Assembly (NCBI GenBank): GCA_029449235.1
Contig: JANATG010000002.1
Span: 4,278,001-4,342,000, forward strand
Direction of reading: 5' to 3'
Origin: Linnemannia schmuckeri
Taxonomy: Eukaryota; Mortierellomycota; Mortierellomycetes; Mortierellales; Mortierellaceae
DNA length: 64,000 bases
In this document: one piece after another, positions 23,203 through 36,200 of the stretch
Layout of the letters: every line of letters starts with the position of its first letter
Position numbering within the stretch: the stretch's first letter is position 1
The notes under the pieces: generated by a model
The model's input: the letters and a program-made list of their open reading frames with translations, nothing else
Told to the model about the DNA's origin: nothing
Databases searched by the model: none
Program-made: the position numbers and the translations under genes

Positions 23203-26200
23203 ATGGGACAGAGCAACTCGACACAAGCAAGGTCGAGCAGGCGCCAGGCCTCGGCTTCTGCTTCCTCTTCGAGGACAAGGAACTTTCGTTCTTCTTCTAC
23301 TACCACGACCACCCCTGGCTCACACCTCCCGTCGCCTCCTCCTTCTTCCTCTTCTTCCCCTTCGCCTCCTTCGCCTCCCGCCACGCTTATTTTCAACAAC
23401 AACGGCAGCTCTCCCGGTTCTGATGGTGGAGGTGGAATCCCTGCTCATTCTTATACTCCCTCCTTACCTCTTCCACCTACCACCACCACGACACGCACTT
23501 CCACCCCAGGAGCAATGACCTCAACGACACCTCATGGCTATTCTCATTCACTCCTCCACCAACATTCTCCTCGTGCGAATACCCATCACCTTAACCATGT
23601 TCAATCGAATTCGACTCAATTACACCACCACAACAACAACTCAGCCCAACAACAGCAACAACAGCAGCAACAACAGCAGCAACAACAACAGCAACAACAA
23701 CGACCCCTCGATATAAACAATAGCCTGCCATCTAACTCAAGCCCTATCTGGCACAATCACCATTCAACCTTGCCTGGACCTGTTTCAACGAGAACAACAA
23801 CTACTACTGCTGCCACTGTTGTCCTTGAGGCTTCTCCTTCCTCTTCCTCTGCTACAGCGCCCTCGCGTGTCCTTCGCTCAACCACCCGACGACGACGAAT
23901 TCTCTCAGCGTTCTACCCTCTTCTCTCCCGAAACAGTAGTAACCGAGAAGATGCAACTGCTCCCTCTTCTCCTGGTTCTGCTGAGCCAGGTGCGAGTCAT
24001 ACCCAGAGCCAAAGCCATGGTCAGAGCAATCCTTTGAATAGTAACAACAGCAACAACAACAGCAACAGTAGCTCAACTCCCAACGCCACCCCTGAAACTC
24101 GCTCACCTCGTCATCGCCAACCAGACCGTCCTCTCTCTCGAAATGGCCTTCAACCCACCCAGTCTACAACTCGCTCCTCTCGCGGACGTAGTCGAGTTCA
24201 ACGAAGATACGACGAGCAGTCCATACGAAGTCTGCGCTCGACCTCCAGTCGTTCTTCCAGCGTCTTGACTTCACCCCCTCCTGCGCCTTCAACATATGCA
24301 ACGAATATATCTGCAGCTGCATCCATGGTCCCACCAACATCCATAATGTCGATGCATTCTCCAATATATCACCAGCTCTCCTCTACCCCACAAACTGAGC
24401 CCATGGAGCTCGACCACGGGGTACACACCCCAACGCCTTTTCCTCATCATTACCAGCAGCATCAATCTCACTATCAATATCAGCAACACCAACACCAGCC
24501 CATGCATCTGCAGCAACAACAGCAGGAGCAGCACATGTCTCTCGATCCAATCGGTGCACCTGCGCACTTTATGCTTGTCGATCACGCCACTTCCACTCGA
24601 ATGACCGTGGCACGATCGAGAACAGACGACTTGGTCTTCAGTGGGCGTTCAACTGGTGCCCCCGCAGAGGCTAGCCTGGGCTCTCGTCCAGAAGCCAGTC
24701 ACACCTCCTCTTCAAGACCTGATCCCAGCAGCCACGTTCGTTTTGGGGGACTCTTTGTGGGACTAACCAATCCACGGGGCGGAACCTCTATCTCGTCTAG
24801 CCTTATGCCTCTCCAACCCAACTCTGAAGACGAAGACGAATACGGTCACGCTGCAGAGGACGACCTGAGTCAACGCAGAGCAAGTAGTCTCTATCATAAT
24901 CTCGACCTTGGATCCACAGCCACCGAAACTGAACAGCAACAACAGCCTCAACAGCAACCGCAGGGAGCAGGCTCAAGAGCTTCAGCTGGAGACAGTCGGC
25001 GAGCACGTCCGCCGCGGGCCAGTCGATATCCACCTCCAGACATTGTTGCTGATCTGATCCAGGGACAAATTGAACAAGCCTTGGCCGAGTCCGCCGCGAC
25101 AGCAACTTCTACCCCGACCATTCCTTCAGGCTCCACTCACACCACTCTAGTTACTACGTCATCAGTACCAACTGAAGCCACTCCATCAAGGATACACTCT
25201 ATACAACAGCAACAACAACATCAGCAGGCAAACCCATCAGATCATATGTCAACTCTACAACGACCCAACTCTTCCAGCACCTCACTGGAGACTGTCAACA
25301 ACAGCACTGCTGCTGGTGAAAGTCACAGGGATGGCTCTACAAGTGCAGGAAGCAGTATGAGCGAGACACCGTCGGATTCAGCCTTGGGCGAGGATATCTT
25401 TGGTCGCAGGAGTACGAGGATGCACAGACGACGACTTCGGTCATCCAGCTTGCGAGGTCTCTTGGGATTTCAGCCGATGAGCAGTGTTATGACTGAGGAG
25501 CGACTGACAGAAACTTCTACCATGGGAGGCGAATCTCTGCCAGAACAGCGCAATAGGAGCACTCATGGACCCGATAGAAACATGGATAGGCCACGACTGG
25601 TTGAGACGCGATTTTTTGCTCGTCTGATTGCAGAGCTTGGGCGTGGATTGCGAGGTCATAGCGCTCAGAACTCGGAGAGTGGTGGTGATGATCGCGTGCC
25701 AAGTGGAACCACGGCAGTGGCTACTCCTCCTACAGAGTTGGTCACGGAATCTTCGTTGTCATCGAATAGCGCCACTAATGGGATTATCGACTCTACAGGA
25801 GCAGAAACAGCAACAACCACCACCACTCCATTTTCAGCGGCAATGGAAACTACTCCTGTGACGAATGCTACGTCATCGTCAATAGAGGAGTCGACCACAG
25901 AGCCCAGCCCACCTGTCAGACCTCGAAGACACACGACTATTCGCTTTATTCAGATTGGAGAAGGCGGACGGTTGGATCTTGGAGGAGGAAGACGATCGAG
26001 GAGCCGTTCCGCCGGGACAGGACAGGGATCTCTTCGAAGCGATTCTCCGGAGGGTACGACAGGACTGGCACGGGAGGATCTTGCGGATGCAATCATCATG
26101 TTGTTAAGCAATGCAAGCACTGCTGCCAGTCTGGAAGGCGAGTCCTCTGACAATATCCCGGATGGACCCGAAGGGCCAAGGCCAGGGCGGTCTCGACGAT

Positions 26201-26888
26201 CCCCCTGGCTTGTCCTCACCTTATCGGGAGCATGTAAAAGACACAAGTGCCTCTTTTTGTTTTGCTAATATGTTGTTGATGTTTGTTTATGTTTCTCATC
26301 TCTTGCGATTTTTTGTTTCTTGCTTGGTAACTGAAAACAAAATAGTCCTTGGCAGCCTGCTGGCAGGCTCTGGAGGAGAAGGAGAGGAAAGTGGAATGAG
26401 TTATGATGATCTGTGGGCATTGTCAAACTTAATCGGACCTGCGAGACCGACGACGACGACGCAGGAAGCAATCGACAATGCGGGTTTCCATGTGGGTCAA
26501 TTTGACGATGCGTCCAAGGGGATGCGCGGGTTTCATACGCTGGGCGACGGATCCAAGTGTCTTGTCTGTATGAGCGACTATGAGGAAGGCGAGGACATGC
26601 GGGCATTGAGCTGCAAGCATGGTTTCCATCAGGAATGCATCGACAAGGTAATTTTTTGTGTTTTAAAATTCTTAATGCGAAAAATTAGTCGTGTTCTTAT
26701 GCATGCATGCAGGCTAAGGTGGGGGAATGATGCTTACCAACTCCCTCTTTCTTCTGTTTGACATACACAAAAAACAAAACCAGTGGCTCACCACGGGAGC
26801 GAACAAGTGTCCAGTGTGTCGAGCAGCAGCTGTGGTCTCGTCTGAACCTGCAACGGCGGTAGGTGGGCCACTGACCAATGAGGAGTGA
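23203..26888 (+). CDS. RING-H2 ubiquitin ligase candidate with long disordered N-terminus
   Basis: Likely E3 ubiquitin ligase. Exons are 23203..26233, 26346..26647 and 26784..26888, giving 1145 residues. The start MGQSNSTQ has Gly2 and Ser6, a good N-myristoylation signal, so membrane attachment is plausible. Residues 10-1000 are low complexity: poly-Ser, poly-Thr, Pro runs and a poly-Gln tract of about 20 (23647-23700, mixed CAA/CAG). The RING-H2 domain (about 1081-1125) carries CLVC, SCKHGFHQEC and KCPVCR, with His-His in the fourth and fifth metal positions. The segment before it (SYDDLWALSNLIGPARP, then a Gly/Phe-rich stretch) resembles the region next to the RING in other fungal RING-H2 proteins. 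Intron 2 lies exactly between IDK and WLTTG, inside the RING. The substrate is unknown. Start context and the first exon are unambiguous. Confidence 0.88.
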
Positions 26889-27846
26889 ACCTAGCAAGGC
26901 CGAGGTCGTCCATCGATTGTATCACATCTCTGCCTATGTTAGTAGCTTGCGCTCCTCTTTTGTACAGTAACAACAACAAAAATAATTAAAAATGAAAAAT
27001 ATGCACTATTTTCTTCTTCGTACTCGGTCGTTGTCCTTGTGATGTGTTTGTATGTTCAAGAGAATGATAGAAAGAGTGAAGGGAGTCTGAGAGAAAAAAC
27101 AAGAGAAAAAGAGCCTCGGATACGATCGTAGCACAAACAAACACCAGCGGTGAATGGGTTCTGTCTTACTTTTCTTGTGTTCGTCATTATAATTTGCTTT
27201 GTGTCCACACGCTCACCGTCTTGTCTTTATTGCACGGCGTTAAGCAATTGGGGAAAGATCCAATCCTTTTTTGTTGTGCTGTACTGCAGTTGTTGTCGAG
27301 TGAATTCACCTTCTTTTCTCTTCGTTAGAAAGGAGTCTGCCCATTCATTGGGCGTCCACCACTTTACTTGTTAACTGTGTTGCAACTTGCAGGTACCTTT
27401 TTTATTCCCCCTTTTTGCTCAGTCTGCTCAGGCTGAACCTCCGCTTCCAAGCCCTTCCTCCTTCTCCGCCTTGGTTGGGCGTTGAAGTCGTAGTAAATTC
27501 AATCCCCGTCTGCTTGTCCGTTGTTGTTATCGTTTTGTCTATCATTTTTTTTTCTTATTATTTTTCCTTTTTCCTTTTTCCTCCCAATTGCACTATCTTC
27601 CTTAGCCTCACTTTTCTCACTCTTGCATGTCTCTCTCACTCCACCCCTTTCTTGTCTTACTCCTCCCTTGATCATCCATCATCCATCATTCATCCTTCAC
27701 CCACCCACCCACCCACACATACACACACACACGCACACACTCTCTCTTCATCACATCCGCATCCACTTTCACACAATCTCAGCACGCCAACCTACTCTTC
27801 CCTCATTTTCACAAAAAAACGAGTCAGGGCTCATCATCAACACTCA
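26889..27846. other. Spacer between RING gene and Ser/Thr-rich gene
   Basis: 958 nt. The first part is the 3' region of the RING gene, with an AATTAAAA stretch near 26980. From about 27510 to 27840 the plus strand is a pyrimidine-rich leader with a CA/CCCA microsatellite (27700-27745), consistent with promoter and 5' UTR of the next gene. No coding region is supported. Confidence 0.5.
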
Positions 27847-29964
27847 ATGAGTCTGCCCAGATTCCTCCGAGGCCTTCAAAAGAAGCCAACAATCCCTGTT
27901 CACCCTGACCCCAATCTCTCCGACTCGAGTTCATCGTCTTTCTCGAGTGGACCCAAAGATGCGCTCGGGTTCCCCATCCCTGCCTTCACCGTCATCACTC
28001 CCACTGTTATGAGTGCTGGAAACGATAACAATATCAGCCCAGGACCAATGGATATTGTTACACCTGAGTATCGACTCTCTGCAACCTCGACCTCGACGAC
28101 GCTTTGGGCAGTTTCTTCCTCGGCAGCAGCCATCGCCTCGACCCTCAGTACCCCGACCACTTCTGTCGTCCCTGCAGGGACTCAATTGATGACCAACAAT
28201 TACGACAGCGCTAACAATAAGGCCAGGAACAGATCTTCTCGGTCTTCGTCCGCCTCCTCGGTGAACTCTTCCTCCCTTCACCAATACCATCACCACCGAC
28301 CTGCTGGTTCCACAACCACCACCATGACCACGAACAAGGACAACAGCCCTCAACTGCTCTCCAAATCCTTCCCTTCAACCTCCTCTCAATACCTATCCCT
28401 CTCTGTCCCTCCTCCTCCTCCTTCTACGACTATGCTTCCCACTATCCCCATCCTTACCTCTTCAACAGCAACAGAGACAGCGTCGACGCCGATGGTGAAC
28501 CTTACTTCGCCTAGTCAAACTCGTCCACCTTTGGTCATATGCCCATCCAGTGCCTCCTCCTCCTCAGTCACCAATAGCACCAGTACCACCACCACCACAA
28601 TCACTACAATTACCACAGAAACAGCAACATTAGAAACAGCAACAGATAAGCCGATAAGGACGACGATGGGGTTTGATATTGTGGTCTCGTATGTTGAGGA
28701 CCAGTCGGATAGTGGTAGTGGAGGTGGGAGTGGTAATAGCAGTGGTGCATCAAGCAGGAGGAATTCTCGTTCGACTGCAACTGGAAATGAGATTGATGGG
28801 TTTGGTGATGTCGATCAGACCACCAAAGAACAGCAACAGTTTACAGAATTAGAAGGTTCTGAAGCAGGAGCAGGGGTAGTTGGAGGCGGTGTCAAGAATG
28901 GCAAAACTGGGCGAATTCGATCCAACCATCAACAACAGCTCCTTGAAGGAGACGGCCGCCAGACGAAAAGAACTTCTACAAATTCTTCCACTTCTTCGTT
29001 TTCTTCGACTTCCTTGTCCTCGTTCTCGACCAACACAGGCCCAGACAGAGACTTGTCAGCGGCATCAGGAGCAGCGGTGGCGGCGATTCAACGTGGGCCC
29101 CGCTGGGGTAACAACTCTGATCTGGAACAGCCACCTGAGACCTTGCCTCGCGAGCTGATTGGTGCATCCGTCGTCGTCCAGGAACGTGCAACCAGGCGGC
29201 CGAAGCTACACCATAACATCAACGGTAGCAGCAGCAGCAGCAGCAATAACAAAGCAACGACGATATCTTCTACACGATCAAGATCATCATCGACTCCTTT
29301 GATCGCTCCAGCATCCTTGAGAGCTTCCGCCGGTGCAGCTGCCGCTTCTGCTTCTGTGTCATCAACATCGTCCATCTCGTCATCTCCTTCCTTCTCCTCC
29401 ACTTCGGCAACAGGATCTGGTTCGAATTCAACGACTGCAGCATCTCAACCCGTCTCTATCTTGAAGCATACTATTCAGCCACTCCCTTCACAAGTGCAGC
29501 AAAGACCTAAATCGATCCTACGTTCGCGATCAGGAAGCCACCCGTCGCTACCAGTCCCTTTGCGTCCTCTGTCAATGTCACTCTCTGAACCATCCAGCCC
29601 ACAGCACTCGCCGACCAAGAGCACGTTCCCTTCAACAGCGCGTCTTTCAATCACATCAGATACTTCGTCATTGTCTCGATCTTCTTCTTTCCTTCAACAA
29701 GATCCTATGGAGCAGGAACCTTCGCCAATCATTGGAGCAATGAATACGACATCGTCAACAGCAACTGCAGCCAAGAGTGGTAACAAGAAGGGTAGCTCTC
29801 AGTCGCATCGCCGTCTCTCTGCCAAGGATCTGGAGGGCACTCGTTCAGGTACGGTTCTTGTAATTTGTTTAGCCAATTATTGTTGGGAACCCTTACTTTT
29901 TATTTTACCACGGTGTCTGTATGTGCCAGAGTGTGTGGAGAATTAGGCGGGAGTTTAAATCCTA

Positions 29965-29996
<32 letters not shown>

Positions 29997-30094
29997 CCCG
30001 CTCACTCTCAGAGGAATATCGTCTTCTTTTGCCACCACCGACTCTCGTCCTCTTTTATCTCTCACTTCCTCTCTCGTATTTTTTAATGCGATAA
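27847..30094 (+). CDS. Ser/Thr-rich disordered protein, function unknown
   Basis: I do not recognise a family. Model: 27847..29848 joined to 30012..30094, 694 residues. ATG 27847 (MSLPRFLRGLQKKP) follows a pyrimidine leader and begins normal codon use. Almost the whole chain is low complexity: Ser, Thr, Pro and Asn runs, plus Arg-Ser segments such as RNRSSRSSSASS. Less degenerate pieces are TMGFDIVVSYVEDQSD, RGPRWGNNSDLEQPPETLPR and SQPVSILKHTIQPLP followed by RPKSILRSRSGSHPS, which resemble phosphorylation or docking motifs. The second exon, behind a T28 tract and CTCTCAG acceptor, encodes EEYRLLLPPPTLVLFYLSLP and a stop; its hydrophobic character is odd and the exon is the weakest part of the model. 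The donor phase is also compatible with an acceptor at 33208 in front of the RhoGEF, which would imply an implausibly long 3.4 kb intron. Probably a regulatory or scaffold protein (inference). Confidence 0.6.
29969..29996 (+). repeat. T28 tract before a putative acceptor
   Basis: T run followed by CCCGCTCACTCTCAG, the acceptor used in the model of the Ser/Thr-rich gene. Confidence 0.95.
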
Positions 30095-30814
30095 AGAGGG
30101 AATAAAAGTAACGCACCTGGTTCAGAGGAAAAAAAGAAAGGCTGGGAGATAAGAAAGGAGGAAAAAAAAAAAGAAAAAAAGATTGAGCATCCTTGGCCTT
30201 TCAGAAAAGAAGGGAAAAGTTGCGGAGGTGAGAAGGGAAAGTCAGGTGCTAGAGTGCCACACCTTCAGCATCAATAAGCAACAAAACGACCAACAGTAAG
30301 CGGTAGCAGCAGCAGCAGTAGTTTGGGTACTGTAGTTTGGGTACTGTAGTTTGGGTTTTGCAGTTGGTGCCCATGATGCCGTGTTGTCGTTAACGCCCTG
30401 AATAATTGAGGGAGTGCGAGAGGAAAGAAAGAGAGGGGGAGAGGGAGCGACAAAAGATCAAGGAGAGAGAGACGGAGAACGAGAGAAGGCGAGAGCGAAC
30501 GAGGAGGGGAAGAGGGAGGAAAGAAGGAGGAGAGAGAAGGGGTGATATTTTGAACTAGGCACGGATGGACGGGACAAAGAAAGACAAAAGAAAAGAAGGG
30601 ATTTCAGGAGACGAAGACAGAAGGATGATAAAATGCTTTTGTGAATAGAGTTGGGAATTCATTCATTCTGCTTTATTGTTTTTTTTTTCGAGGGTCATTC
30701 AGAGAAGGAATAAAAGTAGAGTGGAGTCGGTCGAGGTAGAGAGAGGGTTGTTGGATGGAATGAGTGTTGGTGTTGATGGTGATGGTGTTGATGGTGTTGG
30801 TACTGGGGTCCGCG

Positions 30815-30816
<2 letters not shown>

Positions 30817-30853
<37 letters not shown>
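30817..30853 (+). repeat. T37 homopolymer
   Basis: Uninterrupted run of 37 T following GGTCCGCGGG and preceding ATTTACATTG; not next to any called exon. Confidence 0.95.
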
Positions 30854-30859
<6 letters not shown>

Positions 30860-32683
30860 ATTGTCATAACAGTGAGAGAAGTCTAATCATGCTTGAATTC
30901 AAAAAAAGGAGAAAAGGTGGGGTATTCAGAAGTGTGGGTGTTTGGTGTAGAATGAAGAATGAAGACAGTGTGGCATGAATATGGTGCAGAAAGAAACGAC
31001 AAGGAAGAAGAAAAAACAAACAAACAAACGAAACAACAGTCAGAGCTAGACTGGGATGTGGGTAGGATGATGTGGGTAGGGTGATGTGGGTTGGTCGGGA
31101 GACTCAGGACGACCATACGACCGACCGAACGAACGAATGAATCAACGAGCGCATGAACGATTTTACGATTCAAAGCTACGACGGATGCAGATGTACATGG
31201 CATCTTGGGGAAGAAAGAAACTAACGAGAGAAAATGTTTGTTTATTTATTTGCATATATGGTGGGGTCGGATGCTTATGTGCATTAATGGTTTTCTTCTA
31301 CTTCATTGCCATTCATCGTTATCGTTGTCGACATTAATGGTGCATTGGGGCACTGCTGTTGCCTTTTGTTTTTGTTGCTACTTTTGTTGCTCACTGTAAT
31401 GGCGGTTGGTGTCGTTGACCTTTTTATTATCTTTTTGTTCTTGTTTTATCTTTTCCTTTCTTCCACCCTCGTTATTCCCGTCGTTGTTACACCTTTTCAT
31501 CTCCTTCTCTCTCTCTTCCTTCTCTTCCTCTCTTCTTTCTTTTTCTTCTTTGGCAAATCCCATCCAAGAACCCTTCGCCCCCCTTACTTGCCAACTCGCT
31601 CTCGATCAAAGCACGACCCCTCTTTCATTTACCCATACAATTCTCATCCCTACTGCAACTCTTCTCCAGCTCTTTTTCTATATCCTCCTATCATCCATCC
31701 AACACATCATCATCATCATCACACATAGCAAAACAAATCTCTCTTACTCCCTATCTCTCGACATCTTTTTGACGACCTTTTTTCACGACCATTTCATCTT
31801 GACACGACGCACACATCCACACGCATTACACGCGCCTTTTTTCCGTTTTAGTTGGTCTCGGTAAATAATTCAAAGGGAGATCAGAGACAGAGAGGAATGG
31901 ATACTATTCGAGACATTGTCAAAAAAAAAGGTGCCAATCGCAAACAAGGAATGTTTATGGCTCACCTTTTTTCTTGTTCCTTGCTCTCTCTGTTTTTGTT
32001 ACACATGGATTGACCTATATTGATGCTCAAACAAATGGTGCTTCCAATGGGCTTGGCTGTGTGTGTGTGTTAGTTTATCATAGTGCAATTTATTTGGGTG
32101 GTCCGGGTGCTGCCTTTTTTTGTGTCTTGTACCTGAATATTAGTGAGTGTATCTGAATGGTAGAGAGAGCAGCATCGAGGCGAGGCTGGAGGTGAAAAGT
32201 CGAGGAGATGCGATGTGGATGAGTGGTTCGTTGTTGATTGTCAGGGACAACTATCAGAACAACGATAACAATAACAGCTAAGGAGCAAACAGACGGACGT
32301 ATAAAGCTGGGACAGGGACAAGCAAGGCAAGGACTGGACAGAAAAAACAGGGCAGGAACATATTTCATATATTTCATATATATACGTACACACACACAGA
32401 GAGAGAGAGAGAGAGAGTTACGAGGACAACAACAAGAACAAGAGCAAGAGCAAGAGCAACAGCAGTGGTTCCTTTGAAGGGCGAACAACAACATCGGATG
32501 TGGTTCACGAGGGAAACAACAGAAGAAGACATCAACAACGAATGAAAATGGATCAAAACGCATATCCGTCTCACTTTTCTCTGTGTAGTTGTCTCATTCT
32601 TTTTTTTTGTTCTTTTTACCATCAAACACACACGAACTAACACAAACCCACCCTATCTTTTTTTTTTTTCCTTTTCCTTTTCC

Positions 32684-32709
32684 TTTTTTTTTTTTTTTTT
32701 TTTTTTTTT
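32684..32709 (+). repeat. T26 homopolymer in RhoGEF leader
   Basis: T run at the start of the 600 nt polypyrimidine stretch upstream of the RhoGEF; preceded by three CCTTTT units. Confidence 0.95.
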
Positions 32710-33288
32710 GTATTCTTTTTTTTCTTCTTCCTTTCACTCTTATTTTTATTGCTCCATCCCCATTTCACTTGCATCTTCCTTCACACTCTCTTCTTTCTGC
32801 TCACCTCTCTCTCGTCTCTCCCTCTCTCTCGTCTCTCCCTCTCTCTCCTCTTGTACTCTATTTACGATTTACCCGCCCTTTTTTGGCACTTCCAATTGTT
32901 GTGCTCATATCTCATACATACATATCCCAACCCCACTTTTGGCTCTGCTCTTATCCCTCTTCACCTATTCTTGTCACTCCCGTATTTCTTTTCTCGCCTG
33001 CTCTCTCTTTTTACTTACCTTTATTTTATTCTCTGCATTGCATACGCTCTCTCTCTCGCATTCTCTCACTCTCGTACTCTTTCACTTTCTCACTCTCGCT
33101 CTCTTCTTTTCTTCCCTCTTCTCCTTTTCTTCTCTATTCCTTTCTTCTCTCTTCCTACTTTCTCCCTTTTCTCTCCTCTATTTCCTTCTCTTCCTACCCA
33201 TTTCACAGCCAACTCGTCTCCAAGCAGTTTGCCGTCGGAACTCTCTCGACCACGCATACCCTCAAACTCCCCCTCAACCACACAACAT

Positions 33289-36200
33289 ATGAGGGCAGAT
33301 CACGACGAATACGACAACATCAACATCAATAACAATAACGCCTCAAAACGGCGGCATACTCCTCAGGACACTCTCACTACAGGCGTAAATAATCGTCTCT
33401 CTTTCCCTTCCATTAACGACTACAACCCTTCAAGTACCTCTGCTTCTACTTCCACCGCCTCTACCTTGTCCACCACTGCAACAATGGCCACCCCACTTGT
33501 CGCTACTGTCCCTCCCGAAAACTACACTCCTCTCACCCTCAAGAGCGTCCGCGCAGCAAAGTCCAGGAACAAACTTCGACGAGAGTCCCAGATTGGAGTA
33601 GCGACTGGAATCCGACGAAACTCTTTACCAAAATCAGCCCTTACGACGACGGCGAGTTCAGGGGGAAATGAAGGATCAATAGCTGGCTTTTCTTCCTCAA
33701 CACCACCACCCCCTTCTGTCAACCACCTCCCGCCTCTGCCCACCACACCGTCTTCTTCCAACAATAACAATAACTACGTCTCCGACAGTCCAGAAATGTC
33801 AGCGCTACTGAGTGCAAGTCCTGGCAGGCGAAGGGCGACCTCCCCATCTATACTGTCACCCCTTCACTCCTTTCCGACCGACCCTTCCCCTTCCTTGTCC
33901 TCGTCCCCCTCTGCTGCTGTTGCTTCTTCTTCACGCAGGCGTGAAAGTTCCACAGCGTCGACGTCCGGACTTGTTCATATGCCGATTATCATGCCACGAC
34001 CTATCCTCAAGGACACTTCTGCCAGGGATAAAATGCGTGAGAGCTGGATGTCGGAGGTTCCTGGAATCACCATTTCAGGAACGACGTCTACAGGTGGTAG
34101 CAATCGATCGATCATTGGCAGTGGAGTTGGTCCATATTCCCAAGGTTCAGCCTCGCCCTCGCCTGTGGCTCCACCCAAGAGTCTGGCCAGAACCAACAGT
34201 GCCGGCGCGAAGCGACAGTCCAAGATGAATCGACACTCTGCAACAGAACACGATCAGGATGCGCTGACACCCAGGCCACGGCAAGGATGTTCAGGATATG
34301 GACCCGATTACCGGCCTCGGAGGCAGAGTGGTGGACCGGGCCATTTGTTGTTTACGTTTGATGTTTCCGCGCCTTCGAGTGCCGACTTCGAGAGCGAGGA
34401 GTACGAGGACAGCGAAATTGACGATCGGGAGGAGTTGTATTCCAAGCATTTGCAGGAGCAGTACACCCGGCTTCAGCGATCGCAACTTCGCCAATCATCC
34501 ATAGATGGCGGCAGTGCTCTTTCGGCGGCAGTCATGGCGACAGGATCAAGATTGCCGAATAACAACAATGGTGGCGAGGAAAATATCCCATATTTGGCCA
34601 AGCGTGGACAGCGCAAGTCGTTGGGAGACGAATTGGATGTGCCACCTGTTCCTGAGAAGAGCATGCAGAGGAAACGAGTGTCGACCATGGGCGCGACGAC
34701 CTTACCGGCCATGTCAACTTCATTGGTTTCAACCCTTTCTGCTGCCAACAACTCCTTGAGCTCTGGAGCGTCGGAGACTCTGTCATCTAATACCCGTTCC
34801 AACACGAGTGGTCATCAGAAGCTCAAGGGACCGTATGGAGGCGGGGCGATTGGTGGAGGAGGAGCCATAGGAGGAGGAGGCAGTATTGGCGGCAATTCAT
34901 TGTCGTTTGAGCCACTCTTTGCTCTCAAAGATTCAGGATCAGACAGTAACTGCAGACGAGTAGGAGGAAACGATTCAAAATTACTGTTGCAGGGGGGTGA
35001 ACAGAGTGGAAATGGTGGAGCTTTAGGGAGCCGACTCTCTGAAGTCTCGGATGCTGATTGGTACACAGCTCTCTTGACCATCGATCCTAACCAGCAGGGC
35101 GTTTCTATCATGGATCTGAGTAAGAGGGGACTGACCGAAGTACCCTCGGGTCTGCCATCCAGTAAGTGTCTGTCGATCACTTGCTCTATTGCCCTTTTTT
35201 TAATGGAAAGGGTCATGAAAGCGAGTGAGGTAACTATGCTGTCACCAGCACAACTAACAAACGAACTGGCAACCATTCTCTTTCCGCCTTCACCGCCCCT
35301 CTTTTCTTTTCTTTTTTTTTTTATTTTTTTATTTTTATTTTTTTATTTTTAATTCTGATAGCAATCACCCATCTACGTCTCGCCTACAACTTGGTCCAGG
35401 TCCTGACACCCATCACCAGCCTAACAGCTCTTCACCACCTCCAAGTGCTGGACTTGTGCGACAACCAACTGGAGATCCTTCCTCCCGAGCTGGGTTTGTT
35501 GACCCGCCTGAAGGAGCTTTACCTGTCGAACAACAAGCTGTACAAGTTGCCCGATACTATCCAGCGGATGGCTCGTCTGGAAGTTCTCGATGTCCGGAAT
35601 AACCAATTCTATCTTTTGAGTAAGTGAAGTTTCTTACCCTTGTTCCCCCCTTTTGCCCTCTTCCTCTTGTTTGTCCCGCCAATTTTTCTTGCTTTTTGCC
35701 TTTTTTTTTCTTTTTTTCTTTTTTGGCTTTTGGCTTTGCGACCCCTTGATATCGTAAATTATGCTGCTTGGTTTCATTGTTACCAAAAGAATACTGCATT
35801 CGCATGTTATCATAGTAACAATTTCGCACTGACCTGATTGTATTTTTTTTTGTGATTTAAATCTACAGATCCGGTGGTTGGGCGACTCAAGGCACTCCGT
35901 CAATTGGATGTGAGACACAACCAGCTCAAGTCCCTCCCACCACTGCTTCACATGCTCTCCTCGACCCTGACTCTCTTGTTGGTCGACGGAAACCAGTTTG
36001 TCCAGCCATTCTCAGACCTGCTTTTACCCCTCATGTCTGATGACACCGAATCACAGGCTTCGACTTCTGCACGCCAGTCCTACCTCGGCGATGATCCCTA
36101 TGGCGATTCTGGAAATAGTTCTGGCAGGAAGATGTCCACAGGAGGAATATATGAGCCATGGAGGAGGTCGGTCGCGCCTGTTCAGCCTCGACGTAGCAAC

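Larger units (their letters stand above)
30095..33288. other. Long spacer and polypyrimidine leader upstream of the RhoGEF
   Basis: 3.2 kb with no supportable gene. Left part (30100-30620) is purine-rich with GGGAGAGG-type repeats. A tandem of GTAGTTTGGGTACT units lies at about 30320-30355. A T37 run is at 30817, GA repeats at about 32397-32417, AAGAGC/AACAAG repeats near 32425-32465, and from 32580 to 33207 the plus strand is almost entirely pyrimidine. A strong acceptor (TTTCACAG, ending 33208) suggests a 5' UTR intron. Frames that look open here are phenylalanine/serine/leucine translations of TTC/CTC repeats. Confidence 0.55.

Noticed and set aside
27415..27846. Upstream in-frame extension of the Ser/Thr-rich gene with apparent hydrophobic segments
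   Set aside because: Pyrimidine-rich leader translated; coding-like composition begins only at ATG 27847.
30320..30355. Tandem GTAGTTTGGGTACT units as a possible CRISPR-like or regulatory array
   Set aside because: Only two to three short adjoining copies without spacers; a simple tandem duplication in a eukaryotic spacer.
32589..33288. Long open frame in front of the RhoGEF start (Phe/Leu/Ser-rich, membrane-like)
   Set aside because: It is a translation of TTC/CTC repeats; all three plus-strand frames are open there, so openness carries no information.
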